This document shows, one piece after another, positions 45,787-54,626 of a stretch of DNA of 64,000 nucleotides; position 1 is the stretch's first letter, and the number at the start of each line of letters is the position of its first letter. The DNA is from Chitinophagaceae bacterium IBVUCB1 (GTDB lineage Bacteria; Bacteroidota; Bacteroidia; Chitinophagales; Chitinophagaceae). The DNA is taken from positions 136,057 through 200,056 of the forward strand of contig NFUW01000001.1 in assembly GCA_002127285.1 (NCBI GenBank), written 5' to 3'. A model generated the notes under the pieces. It did not search any database. It was given only the letters and a program-made list of their open reading frames with translations, and was not told the origin of the DNA. Made by a program: the position numbers and the translations under genes.

Positions 45787-45833
45787 ATCCCAATTGATTT
45801 TCGGTAAAACTTTTTATTTGCTATGATCGTGGC

Positions 45834-46466
45834 TTACTTACGAAACCTGCGCTTGCGAAAGAGGGGGACTTTACTTTCGTTACCATTCAGCAGGCGATTG
45901 ATGTTTTTGTGATGCGTAAGCACTACCAAACAAGCCGTAGCAACTGCAAATATACGATAACTGATTTCAGGTTCGCGAAAGATGAACAGGATTAATAACG
46001 GAAAAGTAATGCTGGCAACAATACTGCTGAGCGATACATAGCGTGTTAGATATAGCATACATACAAACACCAGCACCAGGCTTAGTGCCACCTGCGGTTG
46101 TATGCCCAATATCATCCCGAATAATGTGGCAATACCCTTGCCGCCACGGAAATCGGCCCAAATGGGGAAGATGTGGCCTATTACTGCACATAGGCCGAGT
46201 ATTATTTGCAAATTGGTAATAGCTTCTGTATGCCAGCCGTAATGCGATAAAAGCGATAGCTTAACGGCTATAAAGCCCTTCATCATATCTATCAGCATTA
46301 CAACAGAGCCTGCTTTAGAGCCCAGTATCCTGAATGTGTTTGTAGCACCTGCATTGCCGCTGCCATGCTCCCTAATGTCAATTCCATATACGTTTTTGCT
46401 AACCCAAACGGCAGTTGGTACCGAGCCGATGAGGTAAGCTAATACTACAAGGATTGCAATCGTCAT
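45834..46466 (-). CDS. plsY: Glycerol-3-phosphate acyltransferase PlsY
   Basis: 211 residues from ATG 46466 (MTIAILVVL); the earlier start is unlikely given the -7 box TATATTTG at 46499-46492. Conserved loops: GSVPTAVWVSK, HGSGNAGATNTFRILG, GHIFPIWADFRGGKGIATLFG. Integral inner-membrane enzyme that transfers acyl-phosphate to glycerol-3-phosphate in phospholipid synthesis. All family motifs present. Confidence 0.96.
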   Translation of the reverse strand: MTIAILVVLAYLIGSVPTAVWVSKNVYGIDIREHGSGNAGATNTFRILGSKAGSVVMLIDMMKGFIAVKLSLLSHYGWHTEAITNLQIILGLCAVIGHIFPIWADFRGGKGIATLFGMILGIQPQVALSLVLVFVCMLYLTRYVSLSSIVASITFPLLILFIFREPEISYRIFAVATACLVVLTHHKNINRLLNGNESKVPLFRKRRFRK

Positions 46467-46491
46467 TCTATTAATTTCGGGTTGAAGACAA

Positions 46492-46499
46492 CAAATATA
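46492..46499 (-). promoter_or_regulatory. -7 box of plsY
   Basis: TATATTTG on the minus strand, 26 nt before the ATG at 46466. Confidence 0.5.
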
Positions 46500-46590
46500 A
46501 TATTTGAGGGCGGTAAATCCTATACCGCAAAGGGGCAAAAATAGCCCAAAAACTGTTTACAGTTATATAAAAAACTGCAGTTATCCATTG

Positions 46591-47406
46591 TTATTTTTCA
46601 TATTCAAGGCATATCCAGTTGTTGTAGCTATCAGTACGCAGGAACTTAAAGCCTGCTTTACCGGCAGCGTCTTTGATGATGGCCTCGTCCTCTGCCAATA
46701 AACCACTCATCAGCAGCTTGCCACCTGCAATGGTAGCCGCAAACATATCGTCCATGTATTGTAACAAGATATGCCTGTTGATATTCGCTAATATTACATC
46801 GTATTGGCGGGGTGGCAGGTGTTCTAAACTACCTTGTTTGGTAATGATATGATGGCAGTCGTTTCTTTCAATATTTTCAAGGATGTTTTCGTATGCCCAT
46901 TCGTCGTTATCAACCGCCAGTATATCAGCAGCACCCAGCTTTTCGGCAAGTATGGCGAGGATGCCTGTACCCGTACCAAAGTCTAATACAGATGTACCAG
47001 CAAAGTTGATGCCTCTCATATTCGATACCATCATCCTTGTGGTGGCATGGTGCCCTGTGCCGAAAGACATTTTGGGAGTGATGATGATGTCGTGTGCAGT
47101 GTGTACTTCTAAATTATGAAAATCGGCACGGATGGTACAAAAATCATCCACCATTACAGGCTGAAAGTTTTTTTCCCATTCAGCATTCCAGTTTTGCTGG
47201 CCTACTGTTTCGATTTCATAAGGCAGTGTGTATTCGTCAGCTATCAGTTGCAGGGTTTCAGCATCATAATTATCGGTGCCAATATATGCCAGCAGCGCAT
47301 CATCTGTTTCTTCAAAGCCATCGTAACCCTCAATGCTCAGCCTGGCTATCAGTATCTCTCGTTTAGACGCTTCTGTAGTGTGGAATATTACTTTTTGGTA
47401 TTGCAT
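46591..47406 (-). CDS. prmA: Ribosomal protein L11 methyltransferase PrmA
   Basis: 272 residues from ATG 47406 (MQYQKVIFHT), chosen because the -7 box TACCTTTG (47421-47414) lies directly before it. Core motifs: KMSFGTGHHATTRMM, VLDFGTGTGILAILAEKLG and ILANINRHILL. Trimethylates L11 in the cytoplasm. Normal length for Bacteroidota PrmA. Confidence 0.94.
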   Translation of the reverse strand: MQYQKVIFHTTEASKREILIARLSIEGYDGFEETDDALLAYIGTDNYDAETLQLIADEYTLPYEIETVGQQNWNAEWEKNFQPVMVDDFCTIRADFHNLEVHTAHDIIITPKMSFGTGHHATTRMMVSNMRGINFAGTSVLDFGTGTGILAILAEKLGAADILAVDNDEWAYENILENIERNDCHHIITKQGSLEHLPPRQYDVILANINRHILLQYMDDMFAATIAGGKLLMSGLLAEDEAIIKDAAGKAGFKFLRTDSYNNWICLEYEK

Positions 47407-47413
47407 AAGGCAG

Positions 47414-47421
47414 CAAAGGTA
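47414..47421 (-). promoter_or_regulatory. -7 box of prmA
   Basis: TACCTTTG on the minus strand ending 7 nt before the ATG at 47406; leaderless or nearly so. Confidence 0.55.
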
Positions 47422-47440
47422 GTGGCTTTGCTCGTGTATT

Positions 47441-47475
47441 AAAAAAGCAATCCCGCACTTACTGTGCGGGATTGC
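47441..47475 (-). terminator. Terminator of the PorE-like gene
   Basis: gcaatcccgcac / gtgcgggattgc, 12-bp stem with 5-nt loop, followed on the minus strand by TTTTTT. Confidence 0.9.
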
Positions 47476-47498
47476 GATATACAAAAATAGTGTTCTTA

Positions 47499-49679
47499 TT
47501 ATTTATTAACCCTGCTGCCCGGGTTTGTTACATCAGGCATATTATCTGTAGGGTCTGCATCTTCGTTATTATTCTCGTTCTGCATCAGGTTTTTAGACTG
47601 GTCGTCCATATTGCCTGGCTTAGCACTGTTGTACAGTATGCGGCGTGTGGGCACATCCGTAACGATACGGAATTCTGTACGACGGTTCAACTGGCGACCA
47701 GTGGGGTTGTCTTTACCATTGGTAGTATTAGGAGCTGCAGGCATAGCTGCACCAAAACCTTTAGCTACCAAACGTGTCTGCTCTATACCAGCACCAACTA
47801 AGTAGTCTATTACAGATTGAGCACGTTTTTCAGACAGTTTCTTGTTGTAATCATCTTTACCCTTACCATCGGTGAAAGAGTAAACCTCAACATTAAATGA
47901 AGGGTTGTCTTTCAGGAAGTTAACTACAGAATCCAAAGAAGCAACAGATTCGGGACGTAGGTCTGCTTTATCATAATCGTAATACACGTTGCTTACAGAG
48001 AATGTATAAACAGGCGTTATCTCGTCCATGTAAATAGTAACAGTCAAAGTATCATCCGGGTCTGTGCGTTTTACATCCATTGTATTAACGCTGGCGCGGC
48101 TTGAAGCATATCCTTGCCTATCACCATTCAGCACATAAGATTTGGTGCGAGCGATGTTGAACATAAAGCTACCATCTGTAGAGTTATATGTTTTCAGGTC
48201 GCCATTTTGGTCAACCATTTTAACAACTACCTCATTCATTGGCTGAGATGTTTTACGATCTACCACTTTACCGAGTACTACGAGTTTAGGCTCGTATTGT
48301 ATGCGCCAGATATCATCGCAACATGTTGGATTTTTCAACGCTACGGAACCGATACGGTTTGATACTACATACGCATCAGGCTTACCAATCGGATCTTTGA
48401 TATAATAGATTTCGTCTGCAGATGTGTTGATGGGGTAACCCAAATTAGTTACGTTGGCATAACGGGAAGGGCCACCATCAGCAGAGTAGATGTCAAAACC
48501 ACCCATCGTTACCCAACCGTTCGACGCGAAGTACAGTTTATTAACGCGTGTATCGTAGTATGGCGTTATCTCGTCGCGCTCTGTATTGATTTGCTTACCT
48601 GCATTTTGCGGACGGCGATAGCTACCGTTACGTGTATCTATAACTGAATACCAGATATCGTAACCACCACGGCTTTGCAATTTGCGGTTTGAAGAGAAGA
48701 ATAGGATTTCTTTCTTACCTACTTTAGCTATGAAAGGTTGTGTGTTAGAACCACCTTCATTGATGCCTTCGCCCAAGAGTTGAGGTTCGCTCCATTTAGC
48801 TTTTTCAAATTTAGATACGTAGATTTTACATTCTACTTTCAATGAATCGCCTTCAGCACATTTAGTAAAGTAAAAGCGCTCTCCGGTAGGGCTATAACAG
48901 CCATTACCAACGTGTGCTTTCTTTGTGTTGAAATTGCCGTCTTTGAACTCGAGTGCCCATTGGAATGAGTCTACACGTTCTGTATACGTCTGCTTACGAG
49001 ACACCATGAAACGAGACATGTATTCTGCAGAACGCTTGTCAATCTCAGCCAATGTATTTTTAGACATTGAAGAATACAAAAGAGCTGAGTCTCCCAACGG
49101 GTAAGGCGCAGATTCAGTATATGCAGTATTTACGTTAGGACCTGCATTAATGATAGTAACGGGCTGCGGGTCTTTAACAGAGTTCATAGCCATGTTACAA
49201 CCTTCTATTTCGCGCAGGGCACGTTTTTTCTCTTTCTTGAAAGTTTTAGGATTGTCTGTTATGAACTTATTGAACTGTACAATCGCATCTTCATAACGGC
49301 CTTGCTGCTTCAGCATCAATGCGCTTTTGAAAATTGCTTCAGGATACAGTTTTGAAGACATAGCATACACCTCTGAGTAGTAAGCTGCAGCAGGCGCATA
49401 GTCGCGTGTCATCCAATAGCATTCTGCCAGTTGGTATGTCAGGTAAGGATTACGTTCGTCCTCTTGTTTCAGTTGTTGATAATACTCTATCGCGTTGAAG
49501 TAACTTCCTTCACGGAAGAGTCCATCTGCCCAACGTAGTTTTTTATAGTATGGGAGCTTCGATACGGGATCGTCAGCTTTGTTTCTATACTTCTCTTTAC
49601 GTTGCTGCTGTGCTATAGCATCAAATTGAATAGTAACCAGAACAGTTGCAAGAATCAGTAGCAGCCAATTTTTTCTCAT
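47499..49679 (-). CDS. PorE-like T9SS envelope protein (TPR, beta-propeller, OmpA domain)
   Basis: 726 residues. Signal peptide ending DAIAQ, then TPR-like repeats (about 45-165), a WD40-like PD40 propeller (about 190-450), and a carboxypeptidase-regulatory-like sandwich (KLVVLGKVVDRKTSQPMNEVVV, about 480). It ends with a canonical OmpA domain with VYYDYDKADLRPESVASLDSVV and SFTDGKGKDDYNKKLSEKRAQSVIDYL, in which the peptidoglycan-binding Asp and Arg are intact. This order matches PorE, a T9SS component that ties PorP to the cell wall. It lies 106 nt downstream of a PorP gene with a hairpin between them. Confidence 0.9.
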   Translation of the reverse strand: MRKNWLLLILATVLVTIQFDAIAQQQRKEKYRNKADDPVSKLPYYKKLRWADGLFREGSYFNAIEYYQQLKQEDERNPYLTYQLAECYWMTRDYAPAAAYYSEVYAMSSKLYPEAIFKSALMLKQQGRYEDAIVQFNKFITDNPKTFKKEKKRALREIEGCNMAMNSVKDPQPVTIINAGPNVNTAYTESAPYPLGDSALLYSSMSKNTLAEIDKRSAEYMSRFMVSRKQTYTERVDSFQWALEFKDGNFNTKKAHVGNGCYSPTGERFYFTKCAEGDSLKVECKIYVSKFEKAKWSEPQLLGEGINEGGSNTQPFIAKVGKKEILFFSSNRKLQSRGGYDIWYSVIDTRNGSYRRPQNAGKQINTERDEITPYYDTRVNKLYFASNGWVTMGGFDIYSADGGPSRYANVTNLGYPINTSADEIYYIKDPIGKPDAYVVSNRIGSVALKNPTCCDDIWRIQYEPKLVVLGKVVDRKTSQPMNEVVVKMVDQNGDLKTYNSTDGSFMFNIARTKSYVLNGDRQGYASSRASVNTMDVKRTDPDDTLTVTIYMDEITPVYTFSVSNVYYDYDKADLRPESVASLDSVVNFLKDNPSFNVEVYSFTDGKGKDDYNKKLSEKRAQSVIDYLVGAGIEQTRLVAKGFGAAMPAAPNTTNGKDNPTGRQLNRRTEFRIVTDVPTRRILYNSAKPGNMDDQSKNLMQNENNNEDADPTDNMPDVTNPGSRVNK

Positions 49680-49722
49680 GTTAGCGAGCGTTGTTAATGG
49701 GTATAAAAGTATAAATTGCTTT

Positions 49723-49768
49723 AAAAAAAAGAAAGGGCTTTAAAAAATTTTTTTGCCCTTTCTTTTTT
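49723..49768. terminator. Hairpin terminator/attenuator between PorP and PorE-like genes
   Basis: aaaaaagaaagggc / gccctttctttttt with a 16-nt AT loop, and T-rich on both sides. It could end the PorP message or reduce read-through into the PorE-like gene. Confidence 0.75.
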
Positions 49769-49785
49769 GGTTATTTAGAATGTTG

Positions 49786-50826
49786 TTAGAAGCGAGAGCA
49801 AGGATATATCAATTTCCGTGCAAAATCAAGCGGGTTGGGGGCTACATATATCAATGATATTTCGAAACCACCATTACCATTAGATGCTGTTTTCAGGTTT
49901 GATGTGTTGTAGTCGTAGCTAACACCCACTCTCCAGCCTTTAAATTCAACGCCGGCGTTCACCATCATGGCATCGTTAGAGCGGTAATAACCACCCAGGA
50001 ATATAGCTGTAGTGAAACTGCGGAATTCAGGGTTGCCCACAATCAGATGAAACTCATTACCGGCAACTAATTCAGTAGCTGTAGATTGAGATTGGTACAA
50101 CACAGCAGGGCGTAAGCTGAACTTTTCGCTTACATATGCTACAGCACCAATTTGTGCAGTATAACGCATACCTAAACCTACATCACTTGTGCGTTTCCTC
50201 ATGAATGACTCCTGAGGCTGGTTTAAATTATTAGCACCTAAACCTATTACATAACTAAAATTTGAACCAACGCCCTGCGCCCAAGATATACCAGCGTTCA
50301 GTGTAAAATAATTTACCCTGTTATTCATAGCCTCGCCCGATGTTCCAGGGTCGAATTGACCATTATTGAACTCGTTTTGGAAATACAATTTAGTAAGGTC
50401 TATACTTTTTTGCGTATAGCCGCCCTGGAAGCCCACTGACAACACTTTGTTTTGATTGCTGCCAAGGAATTTGTGGTACGCAACAGATGCTAATACTGAT
50501 AAATTTGACAGATTGCCATCGCCAGCACGGTCGTTATACAATTGCAAGCCACCTGCCAAATAATCGTCGTGAGACAAATCATTGATAATAGGTGCATCAA
50601 CAGATACAGCATACGTCTTGAACGGAGAAGTAACACTCCTCCATTGGTCGCGATAGATTGCTGCCGCACGCCATTGTCCGTCGAAGTTGCCTGTAAACGC
50701 AGGGTTCAAGATAAGCGGTGCAGCGTTGAACTGTGTGAAGTGCACGTCTTGCGCCTGTACAGTGTTGATTGTGAGCGCCAATGCTGCTACGATGCTTGCC
50801 CGGCTAATTGTATTTTTCATCGTCAT
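49786..50826 (-). CDS. PorP/SprF family T9SS outer-membrane protein
   Basis: 346 residues. Signal peptide ending VQAQ, then DVHFTQFNAAPLILNPAFTGNFDGQWRAAAIYRDQWRSV, the diagnostic PorP/SprF opening. The rest is alternating barrel strands with a C-terminal LIYPCSRF. Integral outer-membrane barrel of the T9SS, or partner of a specific SprB-type adhesin. Upstream of a PorE-like gene, as in other Bacteroidota. Bacteroidota carry many PorP paralogues, so this need not be the core secretion copy. Confidence 0.93.
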   Translation of the reverse strand: MTMKNTISRASIVAALALTINTVQAQDVHFTQFNAAPLILNPAFTGNFDGQWRAAAIYRDQWRSVTSPFKTYAVSVDAPIINDLSHDDYLAGGLQLYNDRAGDGNLSNLSVLASVAYHKFLGSNQNKVLSVGFQGGYTQKSIDLTKLYFQNEFNNGQFDPGTSGEAMNNRVNYFTLNAGISWAQGVGSNFSYVIGLGANNLNQPQESFMRKRTSDVGLGMRYTAQIGAVAYVSEKFSLRPAVLYQSQSTATELVAGNEFHLIVGNPEFRSFTTAIFLGGYYRSNDAMMVNAGVEFKGWRVGVSYDYNTSNLKTASNGNGGFEISLIYVAPNPLDFARKLIYPCSRF

Positions 50827-51191
50827 GATATATTAACCTTGTTGTTAGTATCTGAATGTTAAAAGTATAGTTTTTATTTAAGAGATACAAGCTATGCCAA
50901 GTAGCATAACATTCGTTTCCCAACGGTTGAAAATACGGAAATATTTCAAAGTTGCAATGCCTGTACGCAGATTTTTAGGTATCTGCTACTTACGGGCTTC
51001 ATTAACCAACTGCTAAAAAGAGCTATTCCCGCCGTCAAAAATGATAGACAGTATGGGTTGTTTATTGGTTGGTTGTCATTTTATCTTCATATATAACTAT
51101 TGCCTCAAAACCATAGAATAAGTTTTGCCCCTATGGTTTATTTTAGCTTGTGGTTTATTGAAAATTGTACTTTTGCCACCTACTGCCTGCT
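50827..51191. other. Divergent intergenic region, PorP / ftsK
   Basis: 365 nt with no recognisable gene. It holds the ftsK promoter (about 51148-51175). Near the end the sequence has short direct repeats (ggtttatt, ttgtggtttatt). No clear TAnnTTTG box for PorP was found. Confidence 0.5.
51148..51175 (+). promoter_or_regulatory. Promoter of ftsK
   Basis: TTG (51148-51150) and TACTTTTG (51168-51175). The -7 box ends 16 nt before ATG 51192, which excludes the upstream TTG start at 51165. Confidence 0.55.
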
Positions 51192-53759
51192 ATGGCCAAA
51201 ACTAAGACTACCCAGAAAAAAGCTGCTGAACAGCCAGCCGACAATGCAATCGCAACTACAGACCGTTTAAGGCAAGTACGCCTTGGGCTTGGTATGTTTT
51301 TACTCTTATCCGGCATCTTTCTTACTATATCTATCGTCAGCTATTTCTACAATTGGACTGCCGATTTTGACAAAGCATCCTTAAGTATGCTGCTTAAAGG
51401 CAAAACAACCGTGGCAAACTGGGGTGGCAGGCTGGGTGCCACATTAGCCCACGCATTAGTATTTAAAGGCGCAGGTGTGGCCTCACTTGCCATTGGTATA
51501 TGGGTGGGTATGCTGGGGCTCAATATGATATACGGCAAACGCATAGTACCCATTGTACGCTACCTGCGCTGGCTATCTATATTGTTGCTGATAGTTGCTC
51601 CCATACTGGCTTATGTATTGCCGCACGCGGGCTTTCCCTATGGTGGTGCATGGGGTACTGAGGCTATCGCATATATGAATGGCTTTTTTGGCAGGGGTGG
51701 CACGGGTATGATACTTTTTGCCATTGTTTGCTTCTTTGCATTCGTAGTCTTTGCACTTGATATTTCGCCCATACTACGCAGGGCAAGGACGACTGCCAAA
51801 GCCGTTGCCAGCATAATACCTACATCTGTAAAAACAGACGACCAAGCGATTAATGATGCTGGCGATGAAACGGCTGCAACACCTGCTAAATCTGTAAAAA
51901 CAGAAGGCGGCGATTTTGTGAAGCCCATACTGATGGAAGATGAACCTGTGCAGGATGATTGGAACATGACGATGACAGACAAGGCATCGCCACATACCAA
52001 TGCGCTGAAAACAAACCCTGTAGCCGATTTGGGGATGGAAGCAGAGGAAGAAATTGAAGAATACGAAACGGATGAAGAATATGAAGAGGAGCAGGAAGAA
52101 GACGAGGCTGCTGAAGAAGTAGAACTGATAATACCCGCAGCAGAAAAGACTAACAAGCAACAACAAGAACCGGAGCTATCCATAGAAATAATACAACAAG
52201 ACGAAGAGCCAACCGTCGTTACCAAAAACGCACACATCAGCATAGAGGACAATGAACCCTACGCACCCGAACTGGATTTGAGGGATTATAAATTCCCTAC
52301 GCTCGACCTGCTGCAAGACCGCAGCGAAGCCATTACGCTTGACAAAGAAGAACTGGAGAAAAACAAGAACCAGATTATCCAAACCCTGCGCAGCTTTGGC
52401 ATAGAAATACAGCGCATCAGCGCTACGGTAGGACCTACCGTTACACTCTACGAAATAGTGCCGGCAGAGGGTGTGCGCATCTCTAAAATACGCAATCTGG
52501 AAGATGATATAGCCCTGAACCTTGCTGCATTGGGCATACGCATCATTGCGCCCATACCGGGGCGCGGCACAATAGGTATAGAAGTGCCTAATACCAATAA
52601 GCAGATAGTATCTATGCGTACACTACTGGCAAGCGAAAAGTTTGCCAAATCGAACATGAGCCTGCCGATAGCACTGGGTAAGAAAATAGACAACGAAAAC
52701 TATATCGTTGACCTTGCCACCATGCCCCACTTGCTGATGGCGGGTGCAACCGGGCAGGGTAAATCGGTTGGTATCAACGCCATACTGGTATCGCTGCTGT
52801 ACAAGAAACACCCATCGCAACTGAAGTTTGTAATGGTGGACCCTAAGAAAGTAGAACTGTCCATCTACCGCACGATAGAGAAGCACTTCCTTGCCAAGCT
52901 GCCCAATGAAGAAGAAGCCATTATTACTGACACCAAAAAAGTAATCTATACGCTGAATGCCTTGTGTATAGAGATGGATAACCGCTACGAACTACTGAAA
53001 GAAGCGGGCGCGAGGAACATCAAAGAATACAACGAGAAATTCATCAACCGCAGACTGAACCCGCAGCGTGGACATAAATACCTGCCATTCATCGTACTGG
53101 TAATAGACGAATTTGCCGACCTGATAATGACAGCAGGTAAAGAAGTGGAAATGCCGATAGCGCGCCTTGCACAGCTAGCCCGCGCCGTTGGCATACACCT
53201 GATAATAGCTACCCAACGCCCCAGTGTGAATGTAATAACGGGTACTATCAAAGCCAACTTTCCGGGGCGTATTGCCTTTAAGGTTTCTGCCAAAGTAGAT
53301 AGCCGTACCATACTGGATGCAGGTGGTGCGGAACAGTTGATAGGGCGTGGCGATATGCTGGTGTCTTATGGCAGCGAACTGCTGCGTGTGCAGTGTGCGT
53401 TTGTTGATACACCCGAAGTAGAAAAAATAGTTGACTTCATCGGCACACAACGTGGTTATCCATCGGCATTTGAACTGCCGGAATACGAGGGTGAAGATGG
53501 CGAGAATGATAAAATCGTTGACCTGACCAACCGCGACAAACTGTTTGAAGACTGTGCGCGTACCGTAGTGCAGACACAAAGCGGTAGCACCAGTATGCTG
53601 CAACGCCGTTACAATCTGGGATACAACCGCGCTGGGCGCATCATGGATCAGCTTGAAGGCGCAGGCATTGTAGGCCCTGCCGTTGGCAGCAAACCCAGAG
53701 AAGTGTATTTTAAAACAGAAGCCGAACTGGAGCAGTTTTTAAGTAACCTTAACGATTAA
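51192..53759 (+). CDS. ftsK: DNA translocase FtsK
   Basis: 855 residues from ATG 51192. Four N-terminal membrane helices (about 35-200), then a very acidic, low-complexity linker (EEIEEYETDEEYEEEQEEDE), then the motor. The motor has Walker A AGATGQGKSVG (about 516), Walker B FIVLVIDEFADLIM, IATQRPSV and GRIAFKV. A C-terminal gamma winged-helix follows (RRYNLGYNRAGRIMDQLEGAGIVGP). Pumps chromosome DNA at the septum during division. All parts present. Followed 73 nt later by lolA, the usual neighbour. Confidence 0.97.
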   Translation: MAKTKTTQKKAAEQPADNAIATTDRLRQVRLGLGMFLLLSGIFLTISIVSYFYNWTADFDKASLSMLLKGKTTVANWGGRLGATLAHALVFKGAGVASLAIGIWVGMLGLNMIYGKRIVPIVRYLRWLSILLLIVAPILAYVLPHAGFPYGGAWGTEAIAYMNGFFGRGGTGMILFAIVCFFAFVVFALDISPILRRARTTAKAVASIIPTSVKTDDQAINDAGDETAATPAKSVKTEGGDFVKPILMEDEPVQDDWNMTMTDKASPHTNALKTNPVADLGMEAEEEIEEYETDEEYEEEQEEDEAAEEVELIIPAAEKTNKQQQEPELSIEIIQQDEEPTVVTKNAHISIEDNEPYAPELDLRDYKFPTLDLLQDRSEAITLDKEELEKNKNQIIQTLRSFGIEIQRISATVGPTVTLYEIVPAEGVRISKIRNLEDDIALNLAALGIRIIAPIPGRGTIGIEVPNTNKQIVSMRTLLASEKFAKSNMSLPIALGKKIDNENYIVDLATMPHLLMAGATGQGKSVGINAILVSLLYKKHPSQLKFVMVDPKKVELSIYRTIEKHFLAKLPNEEEAIITDTKKVIYTLNALCIEMDNRYELLKEAGARNIKEYNEKFINRRLNPQRGHKYLPFIVLVIDEFADLIMTAGKEVEMPIARLAQLARAVGIHLIIATQRPSVNVITGTIKANFPGRIAFKVSAKVDSRTILDAGGAEQLIGRGDMLVSYGSELLRVQCAFVDTPEVEKIVDFIGTQRGYPSAFELPEYEGEDGENDKIVDLTNRDKLFEDCARTVVQTQSGSTSMLQRRYNLGYNRAGRIMDQLEGAGIVGPAVGSKPREVYFKTEAELEQFLSNLND

Positions 53760-53764
53760 TGGCA

Positions 53765-53772
53765 TAAATTTG
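53765..53772 (+). promoter_or_regulatory. -7 box upstream of lolA
   Basis: TAAATTTG just after the ftsK stop, 60 nt before the lolA ATG. It would allow lolA to be transcribed independently. Confidence 0.4.
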
Positions 53773-53832
53773 CCGCTCGTTTTACAGCATTACAAACAAG
53801 ATTATCCATAACTAAATAAGAGAAATAAGCAG

Positions 53833-54480
53833 ATGAAAAAGATATTGTGTACCTGCATAGTGGCCGTAATGGCATTTGTAAACCCCGCAATGGCGCAAGG
53901 CGATGCCAAAGCTAAGACCATACTGGAAGCGGTGAGCAAGAAAGTAAACAGCCTGAAATCGCTGAAAGCCAATTTTGCACTGCACCTGACGGGTAATGGC
54001 GGCAAAGTAAAAGAAACGAAGAAAGGTACTTTCTACATGAAAGGACCGAAGTACCGTGTAGAGATAGCAGGCCAGCAGATAATGTGCGATAACAAAACCG
54101 TGTGGACGTACATGAAAGCTACCAATGAGGTGCAGGTGAGCAACTATAACCCAAACGAACAAACCATATCGCCTACCAAACTGTTTACCAACTTCTACGA
54201 CAAGGAATATAATTACAAATACATAGGCACACGCAAAGTAGGCACTAAGACTTGCGACATCATTGAAATGACACCCATTGCCAAAGGCAAGCAGCTAAGC
54301 AAAGTAGAGTTGGCGGTTGACAATACCAGCACTATAGTAGGCGGCAATGTGTGGGAGAAGAACGGTAATATGTACAAATACGAGGTGAGTGGCTTTACCC
54401 CTAATGCTGCTGTAAATGACGGTATGTTCAGCTTCGATACTAAGAAATATCCCGGTGTAGAGGTGGTGGATTTAAGATAA
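53833..54480 (+). CDS. lolA: Outer-membrane lipoprotein carrier LolA
   Basis: 215 residues. Signal peptide ending AMAQ. Mature LolA fold: ILEAVSKKVNSLKSLKANFALHL, KGTFYMKGPKYRVEI, MCDNKTVWTYMKATNEVQVSNY, then TCDIIEMTP and a C-terminal FDTKKYPGVEVVDL. Ferries lipoproteins from LolCDE to the outer membrane across the periplasm. Normal length. Terminator downstream. Confidence 0.93.
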   Translation: MKKILCTCIVAVMAFVNPAMAQGDAKAKTILEAVSKKVNSLKSLKANFALHLTGNGGKVKETKKGTFYMKGPKYRVEIAGQQIMCDNKTVWTYMKATNEVQVSNYNPNEQTISPTKLFTNFYDKEYNYKYIGTRKVGTKTCDIIEMTPIAKGKQLSKVELAVDNTSTIVGGNVWEKNGNMYKYEVSGFTPNAAVNDGMFSFDTKKYPGVEVVDLR

Positions 54481-54515
54481 ACCCCCAACCCCTAAAGGGG
54501 CTTTATGATATTTTT

Positions 54516-54541
54516 AAAAGCACTCATTGAGTGCTTTTTTA
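54516..54541 (+). terminator. Terminator of ftsK-lolA
   Basis: aaaagcactc / gagtgctttt, 10-bp stem with att loop, then TT-rich sequence; a smaller cccctaaagggg palindrome lies just upstream. Confidence 0.85.
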
Positions 54542-54568
54542 TTGGTATAGAAGTCATACTACGCTAAA

Positions 54569-54593
54569 CAAAAAAGCTGCCGAAAACGGCAGC
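54569..54593 (-). terminator. Terminator of the YHYH gene cluster
   Basis: gctgccg-aaaa-cggcagc, 7-bp stem, followed on the minus strand by TTTTTTT. Likely end of the MbnP-MbnH-YHYH transcript. Confidence 0.85.
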
Positions 54594-54626
54594 CCCTCTG
54601 TACTGTAGCTTTAATATAATGAATAA

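Noticed and set aside
51638-52252. A Ser/Cys-rich 204-codon minus frame inside ftsK
   Set aside because: It is the complement of the acidic FtsK linker, which forces Ser-rich codons on the other strand.
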